Source of the DNA: Pseudomonadota bacterium
Lineage (GTDB): Bacteria > Pseudomonadota > Alphaproteobacteria > Rhizobiales > Xanthobacteraceae
Reading direction: 5' to 3'
DNA: 41,976 nucleotides
NCBI GenBank assembly: GCA_018242205.1
Contig: JAFECJ010000038.1
Coordinates: 1-41,976, forward strand
The notes under the pieces: generated by a model
What the model saw: only the letters and a program-made list of their open reading frames with translations
Database searches by the model: none
What the model was told of the DNA's origin: nothing
Part shown: positions 1 to 7,638 of the stretch, piece by piece
Layout of the letters: each line of letters begins with the position of its first letter
Numbering within the stretch: position 1 is the stretch's first letter
Program-made: the position numbers and the translations under genes

Positions 1-140
1 CCCTTGTGGGAGAGGGTGGATCGCGCTGAGCGTCAGCGAAGCGCGAGCCGGGTGATGGGGCAGGACCACCGTTTGGCTCTGACCCCTCACCCGCCTCGCC
101 GCTAAAGCGGCTCGGCACCCTCTCCCACAAGGGGAGAGGG
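1..140. repeat. Dispersed palindromic intergenic repeat, cut by the window edge
   Basis: Two arms, about 1-60 and 83-140, are imperfect inverted copies of each other: a left arm carrying GGGAGAGGGTGG and GAGCCGGGTGATGGGG, and a right arm carrying CCCCTCACCCGCCTCG and CACCCTCTCCC. The same element recurs at 36703-36849. Elements of this type are scattered between genes in rhizobial-group genomes and can fold into long hairpins. It has no coding potential of its own. The left end lies outside the window. Confidence 0.75.
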
Positions 141-173
141 AAAGAAGAGAAGGCTCCATCTCAGCCAGGCGCG

Positions 174-209
174 TCACTTCTCCTCCGGCTGGGCGATAAT
201 CATCGCCCA
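174..209 (-). pseudogene. Possible remnant of a CAP-protein 3' end
   Basis: Read on the minus strand this segment encodes WAMIIAQPEEK and a TGA stop. The complete CAP-domain gene at 2023-2544 ends WAMIIAQPDERKN. At DNA level 184-209 matches 2039-2064 at 25 of 26 bases in the same orientation. No upstream part of a second CAP gene is present because the mipA stop codon lies only about 30 bases away. It is therefore either a leftover gene end, one arm of a direct repeat bounding the mipA-tetR pair, or a palindrome shared by chance. Confidence 0.35.
184..209. repeat. Left copy of a 26-nt direct repeat flanking mipA-tetR
   Basis: This segment differs by a single base from 2039-2064, in the same orientation. 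The two copies bracket the mipA-like and tetR genes, and the right copy lies inside the 3' end of an intact gene, as attachment sites of integrated DNA often do. No integrase is visible. Confidence 0.45.
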
Positions 210-214
210 GCCGG
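185..214. terminator. Perfect 12-bp hairpin downstream of the mipA-like gene
   Basis: CCGGCTGGGCGA (185-196) pairs perfectly with TCGCCCAGCCGG (203-214) across a six-base loop. It lies 24 bases after the leftward mipA-like stop codon, a typical terminator position. No clear T-run follows on the minus strand, so termination would be weak or factor-dependent. It overlaps the CAP-end similarity. Confidence 0.4.
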
Positions 215-237
215 TCTCTTATCTTGGCCGCGTCCTT

Positions 238-1056
238 TCAGAACCGGTAGACAACTCCGGTGCTGAAGAAACCTTGTGTCGGGCTGCCCGCATCCTTGAC
301 GATCGGACTATCGGCGGCATCTCCCATCAGCCGTTTGACGCCCACGGTGCCTGTGACCGCCCATTGCTTCGTCAATGCGTAGGACAGCGTTGTCGAGAAG
401 CTGACGTCCTTGATGCCGGCTTTCGCGTCATATGTCGCGAAGCCGCTGCGTCGCGCATTGTCGGCATCGATGCCGAAATAGGTCTGATTATATTGATCGT
501 CGGCATAGGTCGCGAGAGCCTTGAAGCCGAAACGAGTGCGGTCGAGCGGCGAGAAACTGTATGACGGGCCGAAGCTGACCGTCGTGCCCGACTTGTGTTC
601 GCCGACGCCTATCAGGGCTTCGACTTCAAAGGAAAGTTCATCGCTTTTCTGAAGTATTCCTCGCGTTGCGACTTTGACAAATCCGCCGGCCGCTAACGAA
701 TTGTCGATCTCGCGCAGGGCGTCGATCCGCGCATCCTTCACGTTCGTGCGTTTGAAGCGATAGGCCGCCGAAGGACCGGCTTCGATCGCGAAACCGGCGC
801 CGAACGACGGCAAGACATTGGCGCGCAGTTTCGGCCCGAGCGCCTCGAAATAGTAGCTGTCGTAAGACAGCCTTCCGGCGGCGAATGGCACCGCGTGGTA
901 GTCCCTGGAACCTTCGTAGCCGGGAGCAAAAGCACCGCCAACGGCGAGATAGCCATGGAATCCCGTGGCCTCCTCGGCGCCGGCCATACGAACCCCCAAA
1001 AGGCCAGTGGAGCCCAAAAGGCTAGCCGCCAGCGGCAAGGCCAAGCCAAAACGCAT
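238..1056 (-). CDS. MipA/OmpV family outer-membrane protein
   Basis: A 272-residue exported protein predicted to form a beta-barrel in the outer membrane. It opens with a signal peptide (MRFGLALPLAASLLGSTG, about residues 1-27, ending near AGAEEA). The body has alternating short strands (YLAVGGAFAPGYEGS, LSYDSYYFEALGPKL, FGFKALATYADD), and it ends in YRF, the C-terminal aromatic residue recognised by the barrel assembly machinery. MipA was described in E. coli as a scaffold for a murein synthase and transglycosylase, and other members are linked to envelope stress or antibiotic response; the role here is not known. The frame stays open to a TTG at 1113 with no ribosome site, so the ATG at 1056 just before the signal peptide is preferred. 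It lies directly downstream of a TetR gene, behind a promoter with a TetR-like operator. Confidence 0.85.
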   Translation of the reverse strand: MRFGLALPLAASLLGSTGLLGVRMAGAEEATGFHGYLAVGGAFAPGYEGSRDYHAVPFAAGRLSYDSYYFEALGPKLRANVLPSFGAGFAIEAGPSAAYRFKRTNVKDARIDALREIDNSLAAGGFVKVATRGILQKSDELSFEVEALIGVGEHKSGTTVSFGPSYSFSPLDRTRFGFKALATYADDQYNQTYFGIDADNARRSGFATYDAKAGIKDVSFSTTLSYALTKQWAVTGTVGVKRLMGDAADSPIVKDAGSPTQGFFSTGVVYRF

Positions 1057-1145
1057 CGACAAGACCCTGACATTCAAGGGAAAATCCTTCCAGTAACGCA
1101 ACAAATGGCCCAAGGCACGATCCGCACGGAGCGGCTCACCGGCTG

Positions 1146-1174
1146 AATATACAAACCGTCTGGTCGGTTTTCAA
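1146..1174 (-). promoter_or_regulatory. Sigma-70-type promoter of the mipA-like gene with TetR-like operator
   Basis: On the minus strand a -35 box TTGAAA (1169-1174) is followed by a 17-base spacer and a -10 box TATATT (1146-1151). The spacer region contains the inverted repeat AAACCG-N6-CGGTTT (1153-1170), resembling TetR-family operators. A repressor bound there would cover the RNA polymerase contact region. The start site would fall near 1138, giving a leader of about 80 bases to the ATG at 1056. Confidence 0.65.
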
Positions 1175-1233
1175 TCGGAATAAAGGTGGGGAACTCGGAC
1201 GCGGCGGCGACCGCAGGTCGCCCGGCTAGCGGC

Positions 1234-1863
1234 TTAGCGCCGCCGGGTCTTAGCTGGCGATTTCCGTTTTCCGGGGGGCTTCAATAGGCCGGCGGGATTG
1301 GCAAATCCCACCCATTGCTTGTCATCGAGCAATCGGTCGAAAAGTTCGATCCGCTCTTTCTCGGACAGAGTGGACATTCGGAATATGGCCGTGAGAGCGA
1401 GACCTTGCGCCGCTGCCTTTCGTAGCAACGCCAATTGCGGGTCATCCGACTCGGCCTTGATGGCTTCCGTATTCACGAGATCGCTTTCGTGATTGACGGC
1501 AAGCAAATCCGGCTCTTCGGTCATGGCGCCGACAATGGCAAGCATGGCCGGAGACCGTCTGACGCTGGCTTCGCGCAAGGTCGCAATTTGCGCGGACAAG
1601 TTCGGTTGCGTCACCGATCGGTCCAGCTTGGCAATGTATTGTTCCGCGAAACCCTTGAAATACGCTCGTTGCCGTTCAAGCAGCGCCTTGAGCACCGCAT
1701 GCTTGGTCGGAAATTGATGCATGAGGCCGCCTTTGCTGATGCCCGCCTCCTTGGCAATCGCATCGAGCGTCAGGCGCGCCGGACCGTCGCGCGCAACGAC
1801 AGTAAGAGCCGCTTCAAGGGCCGCATTGCGGGTCCGTTCTGAACGGGAAGCATTGTCCATCAA
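1234..1863 (-). CDS. TetR/AcrR family transcriptional regulator
   Basis: A 209-residue repressor-type protein. The N-terminal helix-turn-helix domain spans about residues 10-57, with the classic pattern LTLDAIAKEAGISKGGLMHQFPTK including the GLMHQFPTK recognition-helix end. The rest is an all-helical ligand-binding and dimerisation region. The C-terminus is very basic (GKRKSPAKTRRR). It lies 177 bases upstream of the mipA-like gene in the same direction. An operator-like inverted repeat sits between the two, so regulation of that outer-membrane gene is the obvious inference. Two adjacent ATG codons (1863 and 1860) could both start it. The ligand cannot be predicted. Confidence 0.9.
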   Translation of the reverse strand: MMDNASRSERTRNAALEAALTVVARDGPARLTLDAIAKEAGISKGGLMHQFPTKHAVLKALLERQRAYFKGFAEQYIAKLDRSVTQPNLSAQIATLREASVRRSPAMLAIVGAMTEEPDLLAVNHESDLVNTEAIKAESDDPQLALLRKAAAQGLALTAIFRMSTLSEKERIELFDRLLDDKQWVGFANPAGLLKPPGKRKSPAKTRRR

Positions 1864-2022
1864 TGGTGCTCAGCGGAATGAAGAATTTCCAAAGGCCGCA
1901 ACCGACCACGCGCCGGCAAGCATTCCCGATTGAACGTTAATTTAGCGGGGCGATTTGCGCTACTTGTTTTAGCCCGATCAATCAGGCGCGATAGACGCCG
2001 GTCGTCGCGCGACGAGGCGAGC

Positions 2023-2544
2023 TCAATTCTTCCGCTCGTCCGGCTGGGCGATGATCATCGCCCAATAGACCTTGTACTTCGACTTCGGCGTATAGACCGC
2101 GGCGATACCCATCCGCGTCGCGCCCTTCAAGAGCATGTTGGCGCGGTGCGGGGGCGAATCGCGCCAGCCGGAGAAGGCTTCCGCCAAAGTGTGATAGCCG
2201 GCGCCGATATTCTCGGCCGCGACCTTGGCGTCGTAGCCCGCCGCCTTGAGCCGCACATTGAACGGCTTGCCGGCGGCATGGTCGAGCTTGTCGCGCTTCG
2301 CCATGATTTCGGCCTGGCCTTGCGCCATGCGCGTGAGCTCGGGATCGAGCGTCACCGCCGACAACCCGTTATTGGCGCGATAGCCGGAAATCATCGAAGC
2401 GGCGGCGGCCTCGTCGAGCTGGGCGCCGGGCTGCGCCAGGCTGCGATACATGCTCGGCTCGCCCTTCGGCACGTAATTATCGGCAGCACAGCCGGCGAGC
2501 GCGAACAGGGCAAGAAATGACGCACACAGGCGGGCTGACATCAT
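2023..2544 (-). CDS. CAP (SCP/PR-1-like) domain lipoprotein
   Basis: A 173-residue predicted lipoprotein. Residues 1-17 form a lipoprotein signal peptide with lipobox LAGC (MMSARLCASFLALFALAGC). The rest is a CAP domain: helix with YRANNGLSAVTLDPELTRMAQ, the HAAGKPFNVRLKAAGY segment, ENIGAGYHTLAEAFSGWRDSPPHRANML and the final strand YWAMIIAQP. Bacterial CAP proteins are extracytoplasmic and mostly of unknown function. The frame is open to 2625, but the signal peptide fixes the start at the tandem ATGs 2544/2541. The last 26 bases of the conserved strand are nearly identical to 184-209. Confidence 0.88.
   Translation of the reverse strand: MMSARLCASFLALFALAGCAADNYVPKGEPSMYRSLAQPGAQLDEAAAASMISGYRANNGLSAVTLDPELTRMAQGQAEIMAKRDKLDHAAGKPFNVRLKAAGYDAKVAAENIGAGYHTLAEAFSGWRDSPPHRANMLLKGATRMGIAAVYTPKSKYKVYWAMIIAQPDERKN
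2039..2064. repeat. Right copy of the 26-nt direct repeat, inside the CAP gene
   Basis: Matches 184-209 at 25 of 26 bases. Its core, TGGGCGATGATCATCGCCCA, is a perfect 20-base palindrome. It encodes the WAMIIAQP strand of the CAP protein, so part of the similarity could reflect coding constraint. Confidence 0.45.
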
Positions 2545-2756
2545 GAATGAACTCGTTTCCGAATCGGGGCGGCGGCGAAACTGGCGCGCGACCATGGCCG
2601 AACGGTGGTGAGCAAAGTCTTGCACCGGCGCATGATCGCGACGGCGCGAACGCCGCCAGGACGGAACCGTTAGGCCTTTCTTAACAATCTAACCCGCGGC
2701 ATTAACGGCAAAAAAACACGTTGCTCGGTAGATTGGCGACAAGCCGGGGGCTTTCG

Positions 2757-4196
2757 ATGGCCGACGCCATTTCTCGACCTGCGCCATCGCCGCACGCCGT
2801 CCTCGTCGGAGCTGCCGGCGCCGTTGCCTTTTCAATCGGTTTCCTGATCTTCGCCACGGTGCTGCCGGTCGAATCGCCGAGCCTCGGCGCGACGGTCATC
2901 GCCACTTTCGCCATGGCCATCGCCTTGCTCGAGCTGGCGAGAAGCACGCGCCGCCGGAGCGCGCAGATGTCGCGGGCGCTGCGCGGAATTTCGCTGGGCC
3001 TCTGCGTGTTCGACGGCAACGAGCGTTTCGTTTACTGCAACCAGCGCTATGCCGACCTGTATCGTCTGCCGGAAAGCCTGATGCGCCCCGGCACCACGTT
3101 GAGCGAGATCCTCGCCTATCGTGCCAGCAATGGCTCATTCATGCACGATCCGAGCGAGTTCCGCCGCCAATTGATCGAGGACATGCGTCAGCTCAAGACG
3201 ACGAATGTCGAGGTCAAGACGCCCGATGGGCGGCTCCTGCAGATCAGCAACCGTGGCCTTGCGGGCGGCGGCTGGGTCGGCAGCCACGAAGACATCACCG
3301 CACGGCGCGAAGCCGAGCGCGAGCGTGAATCGCTGCGGGTTCAATCCAAACGTCGCGAGGCGATCGACGCCGCGATCGCCGCTTTCCGCGCCCATATCGA
3401 CGAGCAACTGCGCGCCGCGACCGAAAGCGCCCAGGCCATGCGCGCCACGGCCACGACCTTGTCCGCCAATTCCGGTCGAACCCTGGCCGGTGCCGGAAGC
3501 GCCGTATCGACGTCGCACGAGGCCGCGACCAGTGTCGAAACCGCCGCTATCGCATCGGATGAACTGGCCTCGTCGATCGTCGAGATCGCCCGTCAACTGT
3601 CGGTGACCACCACCATCGTCCGCGGGGCGGTCGAGGAAACACGCGACACCAATGCCCAGGTCGTCTCGCTCGCCGAAGCGGCGCAGAAAATCGGCGACGT
3701 GGTCAAATTCATTCGCACCATCGCCGAGCAGACCAACCTGCTGGCCCTCAATGCCACCATCGAGGCGGCACGCGCCGGCGAGGCCGGCAAGGGCTTCGCC
3801 GTTGTTGCGTCCGAAGTGAAATCGCTGGCGGTACAAACCGCGCAAGCGACCGGCGACATCTCGACCCTAATCGATGCCGTCCAGAAGGCCGTCGGCAGCG
3901 CGGCGGGCGCGATCGGTCGCATCACCAACCGCATGCAGAACATCGACGGCAACGCCACCGCCGTCGCCGCCGCGGTGGAAGAACAGAGCGCCGCGACGTC
4001 GGAGATTTCGCAGAACGTCGCCAGCGCCGCGACCGGCGCACGCTCGATCGGCGCCACGCTCAATGAGGTCGCCGGCGCCGCGCAAGAAACATCGGCGGCC
4101 GCGGAAGGCGTTCTGGCTGCCTCACAGGACGTCGAAGCGGCGGCGTGCGACCTGCGCGACGAGGTCGCGAGTTTCCTCAAGCGCGTCGCCGCCTGA
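2757..4196 (+). CDS. PAS-domain methyl-accepting chemotaxis-type signal transducer
   Basis: A 479-residue protein. Two hydrophobic segments near the N-terminus (about residues 14-37 and 45-62) are separated by only a few residues, so there is no periplasmic sensor domain. A cytoplasmic PAS domain follows (about 70-190; GLCVFDGNERFVYCNQRYADLYRLP marks its start and GGWVGSHEDIT its end). The C-terminal half is the coiled-coil MCP signalling domain, with the conserved hairpin tip EQTNLLALNATIEAARAGE at about 324-342, which binds CheA and CheW. No clear HAMP domain is seen between PAS and signalling regions. It probably senses an internal signal through PAS. The ATG at 2757 has GGGGG six bases upstream and is preferred over an upstream TTG at 2721. 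Confidence 0.9.
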   Translation: MADAISRPAPSPHAVLVGAAGAVAFSIGFLIFATVLPVESPSLGATVIATFAMAIALLELARSTRRRSAQMSRALRGISLGLCVFDGNERFVYCNQRYADLYRLPESLMRPGTTLSEILAYRASNGSFMHDPSEFRRQLIEDMRQLKTTNVEVKTPDGRLLQISNRGLAGGGWVGSHEDITARREAERERESLRVQSKRREAIDAAIAAFRAHIDEQLRAATESAQAMRATATTLSANSGRTLAGAGSAVSTSHEAATSVETAAIASDELASSIVEIARQLSVTTTIVRGAVEETRDTNAQVVSLAEAAQKIGDVVKFIRTIAEQTNLLALNATIEAARAGEAGKGFAVVASEVKSLAVQTAQATGDISTLIDAVQKAVGSAAGAIGRITNRMQNIDGNATAVAAAVEEQSAATSEISQNVASAATGARSIGATLNEVAGAAQETSAAAEGVLAASQDVEAAACDLRDEVASFLKRVAA

Positions 4197-4216
4197 CGAC
4201 GGCGTTTCCAAAAACA

Positions 4217-4244
4217 AAATGGCCGGGCGAAAGCCCGGCCATTT
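4217..4244. terminator. Bidirectional intrinsic terminator
   Basis: AAATGGCCGGGC (4217-4228) pairs perfectly with GCCCGGCCATTT (4233-4244) around a GAAA tetraloop. It lies between the stop codons of the convergent transducer (ends 4196) and L,D-transpeptidase (ends 4272). The A-rich bases at 4208-4219 become a T-rich tail on the minus strand, and ATTT...TATTT follows on the plus strand, so it can serve both genes. Confidence 0.85.
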
Positions 4245-4271
4245 GCTATTTCCGTATCGCGAAGCGCGAGC

Positions 4272-5339
4272 TCAGCGCGTCACCGGCTTCGGCTGTGCCA
4301 TCACCGGCGGATTGACCGGCGCCGGCGCTGCCGACGCGGGCGGCGCCATCGGATTGGCCGGCGACTGCGGACCCTGCGCCACCGTTTCGGACGGCGGCGG
4401 ACTGCCCGGCAACACCACGACGCGGGTGCCGACCTGGACGCGGCTGAACAAATCCTCGACGTCGTCGTTCAGCATGCCGACGCAGCCGGACGACACGTAA
4501 TGGCCGATGGTCGAGGGCTGGTTGGTGCCGTGAATACGGTACAGGGTCTTGCCGAGATACATCGCGCGCGCGCCCAGCGGATTGCCCGGGCCGCCGGCCA
4601 TGAAGCGCGGCAGATAAGGCTGGCGCTCGATCATTTCCGTCGGCGGATGCCAATCCGGCCATTCCGCCATGCGGGTGATACGCTCGGTTCCGGTCCAGGT
4701 GAAGCCTTCGCGGCCGACGCGCACGCCGTAACGCAGCGCCTTGCCGCCGCCGAGCACGAGATAGAGATAGGTATGGGCCGTATCGACGATGATGGTGCCG
4801 GCCGGCTCCTTGGTCTGGTAGTCGACCAGCTGGCGCTTCAGGTTCGGCGGCAATTCCTTGGGCTGGCCCTGCTCGGGCTGGTCGTCCGGCGGCAGCGCCA
4901 TGACGGTTTCGTTCGGCACGGCCGCCGGCGCCGACGACGGGCCGCCGACCGCGGCTGGCGGGCGCGCCACCGCGACGGAATTCGCATCGGGCTGGGCGGC
5001 CTGACTGCCGAACTGGTGACCGAACTGGCCGCCGACCGGCGCGGGCGTGGAACCGTTGCCATTGCCGATCGCGGCCGGCAATCCGTTCGAGGACGGCACG
5101 TCGGAGGGCGCCAAGCCCGGCGGGGGCAAGCCTTCCGACTGGATCTGGCTCGAGCCGCTCATCGACGGCTGCGCTTGCGCCTGGCGAACTTCAGCCTGGC
5201 GGTCGCGGTGGAACAAGCCGAACAGGTCGGGAAGCGAACCATTCTGAGCTGCAGCCGACGATTGCGCCTGGGCCGCCGGCACCGCGAGAACCAAGGCGAC
5301 CGGCAAAGACATCAGAAACGTGCCGAAAGGACGAAACAT
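4272..5339 (-). CDS. L,D-transpeptidase (YkuD domain), exported
   Basis: A 355-residue exported enzyme predicted to make 3-3 peptidoglycan cross-links or attach proteins to the wall in the periplasm. Residues 1-25 are a signal peptide ending AQA. A long Gln/Pro/Ala-rich linker (about 26-165) precedes the YkuD domain (about 170-310), and the tail is Pro/Ala-rich. The active-site block IHGTNQPSTIG...SSGC places His270 and the nucleophile Cys286. Compared with the usual pattern SHGC-hydrophobic-R, residue 284 is Ser instead of His and residue 288 is Gly instead of Arg. AAAGGTGATAG precedes the ATG, a good ribosome site. It converges on the transducer gene and stands alone. Confidence 0.88.
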   Translation of the reverse strand: MFRPFGTFLMSLPVALVLAVPAAQAQSSAAAQNGSLPDLFGLFHRDRQAEVRQAQAQPSMSGSSQIQSEGLPPPGLAPSDVPSSNGLPAAIGNGNGSTPAPVGGQFGHQFGSQAAQPDANSVAVARPPAAVGGPSSAPAAVPNETVMALPPDDQPEQGQPKELPPNLKRQLVDYQTKEPAGTIIVDTAHTYLYLVLGGGKALRYGVRVGREGFTWTGTERITRMAEWPDWHPPTEMIERQPYLPRFMAGGPGNPLGARAMYLGKTLYRIHGTNQPSTIGHYVSSGCVGMLNDDVEDLFSRVQVGTRVVVLPGSPPPSETVAQGPQSPANPMAPPASAAPAPVNPPVMAQPKPVTR

Positions 5340-5450
5340 CTATCACCTTTGAAAGGGTCGACCGCCCCGCCGGCCGCCGATCCGGCCCCTGATTGCCCCG
5401 TGATCAAGGCACATTCAAGACAAGAATCGGCTTTCCGGGCCAAGCCTCAT

Positions 5451-5474
5451 AACGGTTGCGTTATTGCAACGGTT
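5451..5474. promoter_or_regulatory. Operator-like repeat in the transpeptidase/monooxygenase intergenic region
   Basis: The 274-base gap between these divergent genes holds two direct copies of AACGGTT (5451-5457 and 5468-5474). They overlap the inverted pair GTTGC (5455-5459) / GCAAC (5466-5470). It could bind a dimeric regulator. No convincing -35/-10 pair was found for either gene, so this is only a candidate. Confidence 0.25.
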
Positions 5475-5613
5475 CAAAGGTCCCTGAAACCGCGCTGGGG
5501 GCATGGGTCCCTCGCCGCCCGGGGCGAATTGACAGCCGGAACCCAATTGCTTCCAGTGCCGGCATATATAGACAGCCGGTCCGCCCCGGGGGGCCGGATC
5601 GGCGCGGGAATAA

Positions 5614-6843
5614 ATGACCATGGATGTGGCGATCGTCGGCGGCGGTGTTTGCGGGCTCTCGCTCGCCTTGCATTTGAAGAGGCGCGGTATATCGGCCCGT
5701 GTCTACGAGCGCGTCCCCGAGATCAAGCCGCTGGGTGTCGGCATCACGCTGCTGCCGCATGCGATGCGGGAATTCTCCGCGCTCGGCCTCGGCGAGGAAC
5801 TGCTCGCCGCCGGCATCGAGAACCGCGAAAGCCGGTTCTACAACCGCTTCGGCCAGCTCATTTATCGCGAGGACCGCGGCAAGTTCGCCGGTTACGCCTA
5901 TCCGGAAGTCGGCATCCACCGCGGCCGACTGCACCTTGTCCTGTACAACGCGGTCTGCCGTGAGCTCGGCGCCGACGCCGTCGTCACCGATCGCGAATGC
6001 GTCGGCGTCGATCAGGACGACGCCGGCGCCACCATCCGCTTCAAGGGCCATGACGCGGTCCGGGCCGATATCGTCGTCGCCTGCGATGGCATCAATTCGG
6101 CGATCCGCCGGCAGTTTTATCCGGACGACAAGGTCGTCTTCACCGGGATCAATACCTGGCGCGGGGTGACCCGGCGCAAGCCGATCCTGGACGGCCGCAC
6201 TTATCTGCGCGTCGGCTCGATCAACACCGGGAAAATCGTGATCTACCCGATCATCGATAACATCGATGGCCAGGGCAACCAGCTCATCAACTGGATGGCC
6301 GAGATCAAGCGCGACGACGCGCGGTCGCAGAACGACTGGAACAAGCCCGGCAATCTCGCCGATTTTTTCCCGATCTACGAAAGCTGGCGCTTCGACTGGC
6401 TCGACGTGGCCCAGATGATCCGCGACGCCGAGCAGATCCTCGAATATCCGATGGTCGACAAGGACCCGATTGCACAGTGGACCTTCGGCCGCGTTACTTT
6501 GGCCGGCGACGCCGCGCATCCGATGTATCCGCGCGGCTCGAATGGCGGCGCCCAGGCCGCGATCGACGCCCGGACGCTGGCCGATTGCCTCGCCACCGCC
6601 GGCGATCCGCACGCTGCGCTCAAAGCCTACGAGGCGGCGCGGGCCGAACCGGCCGCCCAGGTGGTCCGGACCAACCGGGCCCAGCCGCCGGATTTCATCA
6701 ACATCAAGGTCGAGGAACTGGTTGGCGACCGGCCCTTCGACAATCTCGACGACTACATCAGCCAGGACGAGTTGAGGGCGCTATCGGACAGCTACAAGCG
6801 GGTTGCCGGCTTTGCGTTGTCGGACATCGGCCGCCAGGCCTGA
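5614..6843 (+). CDS. Flavin-dependent aromatic-ring monooxygenase (PhzS/salicylate hydroxylase type)
   Basis: A 409-residue group A flavoprotein monooxygenase, which uses NAD(P)H and O2 to hydroxylate or decarboxylate aromatic rings. The N-terminal dinucleotide fold has VGGGVCGLSLA (GxGxxG at 9-14) and an acidic residue ending strand 2 (VYER). The DG motif ACDGINSAIR lies at 156-165, and the GD motif TLAGDAAHPMYPRGSNG at about 296-312 contacts the FAD ribityl/phosphate. The MYPRGSNGGAQA form is typical of the PhzS-like flavin-dependent oxidoreductases. Length is normal. No partner genes are adjacent, so the substrate is unknown. The first ATG of the frame, after GCGGGAATAA, is taken as start. 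Confidence 0.87.
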   Translation: MTMDVAIVGGGVCGLSLALHLKRRGISARVYERVPEIKPLGVGITLLPHAMREFSALGLGEELLAAGIENRESRFYNRFGQLIYREDRGKFAGYAYPEVGIHRGRLHLVLYNAVCRELGADAVVTDRECVGVDQDDAGATIRFKGHDAVRADIVVACDGINSAIRRQFYPDDKVVFTGINTWRGVTRRKPILDGRTYLRVGSINTGKIVIYPIIDNIDGQGNQLINWMAEIKRDDARSQNDWNKPGNLADFFPIYESWRFDWLDVAQMIRDAEQILEYPMVDKDPIAQWTFGRVTLAGDAAHPMYPRGSNGGAQAAIDARTLADCLATAGDPHAALKAYEAARAEPAAQVVRTNRAQPPDFINIKVEELVGDRPFDNLDDYISQDELRALSDSYKRVAGFALSDIGRQA

Positions 6844-7062
6844 GCGGCGCATAAATTCGGCCGTAAATTCCGCTTGGTGACCGTCCCCCCGGCGCGGTAA
6901 CCTGTGCAAAATCACGCGGATTCAATGGCTTATGTCCGGGCCTCGGGCGCAGAAAGCACTCCCGGAAGCCGTTGGACAGCACAGGTTTTGGCCGAGTCAT
7001 GCGTTTATCGGATAGACCGAACATGATGACGTGGTGTTTCCGATGGTGGCCGCCGGCACGAC

Positions 7063-7617
7063 ATGGACGATAGCGACGACGCCAGCGATTTGGCCCTCAT
7101 GGCCCGTGTTGCCCAGGGAGACGAGGCGGCATTCAGAACCCTGTCCCGCCGTCATGTCCCGGCCATGCTCGGGCTCGCCCGGCGCATCCTCGGCAACGCC
7201 GCCGACGCCGAGGACGTGGCCCAGGAAGCGATGCTGCGGGTGTGGACCCACGCACCGCGCTGGCAGCCGCTGGCGGCGTTTCGCACCTGGCTCACGCGGA
7301 TCGTGGTCAATTTGTGCCTCGACCGCAAACGGCGTGCGGCCTGGGTCGATCTCGACGAGGCCGGCGAAATCGCCGACCCGGCGCCCGATGCCGGCGAAGC
7401 GGCTGAAAGCAACGAGCGCGACCGAATGGTGCAACAGGCGATCGGCCAATTGCCGGTCCGGCAGCGAACCGCGATCATGCTCACCTATGGTGACGGCATG
7501 AGCAACGCGGAGGTCGCCGAGGTGATGGGCACGACCGTGTCGGCGGTCGAGACTTTGTTGGTGCGCGCCAAGCAGAATCTGCGGCGCGCCATCGGCGACA
7601 ACGCCGATGAAGCGTAA
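7063..7617 (+). CDS. ECF-type RNA polymerase sigma factor
   Basis: A 184-residue ECF sigma factor with sigma region 2 (about residues 25-92; ILGNAADAEDVAQEAMLRVW and the -10-recognising FRTWLTRIVVNLCLDRKRR) and region 4 (about 120-176; ALG-type turn QLPVRQRTAIMLTYGDGMSNAEVAEVMG with the helix-turn-helix TVSAVETLLVRAKQNLRR). The linker DLDEAGEIADPAPDAGE is acidic. It is followed at 21 bases by a small membrane protein and then a ZraP-like sensor. This order recalls CnrH/NccH-type sigma factors that work with CnrY/CnrX-type regulators, so control of the downstream efflux genes is likely. The upstream 219-base gap shows no promoter I can defend. Confidence 0.92.
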   Translation: MDDSDDASDLALMARVAQGDEAAFRTLSRRHVPAMLGLARRILGNAADAEDVAQEAMLRVWTHAPRWQPLAAFRTWLTRIVVNLCLDRKRRAAWVDLDEAGEIADPAPDAGEAAESNERDRMVQQAIGQLPVRQRTAIMLTYGDGMSNAEVAEVMGTTVSAVETLLVRAKQNLRRAIGDNADEA

Positions 7618-7638
7618 TGGATCAGGGGATCGCGTGAG

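Noticed and set aside
2676..2710. CtrA-like site before the transducer gene
   Set aside because: Two TTAA half-sites are present, but they are not seven bases apart as the CtrA motif requires.
5529..5570. Promoter for the flavin monooxygenase (TTGACA with TATATA downstream)
   Set aside because: The two boxes are 30 bases apart, far beyond a usable spacer.
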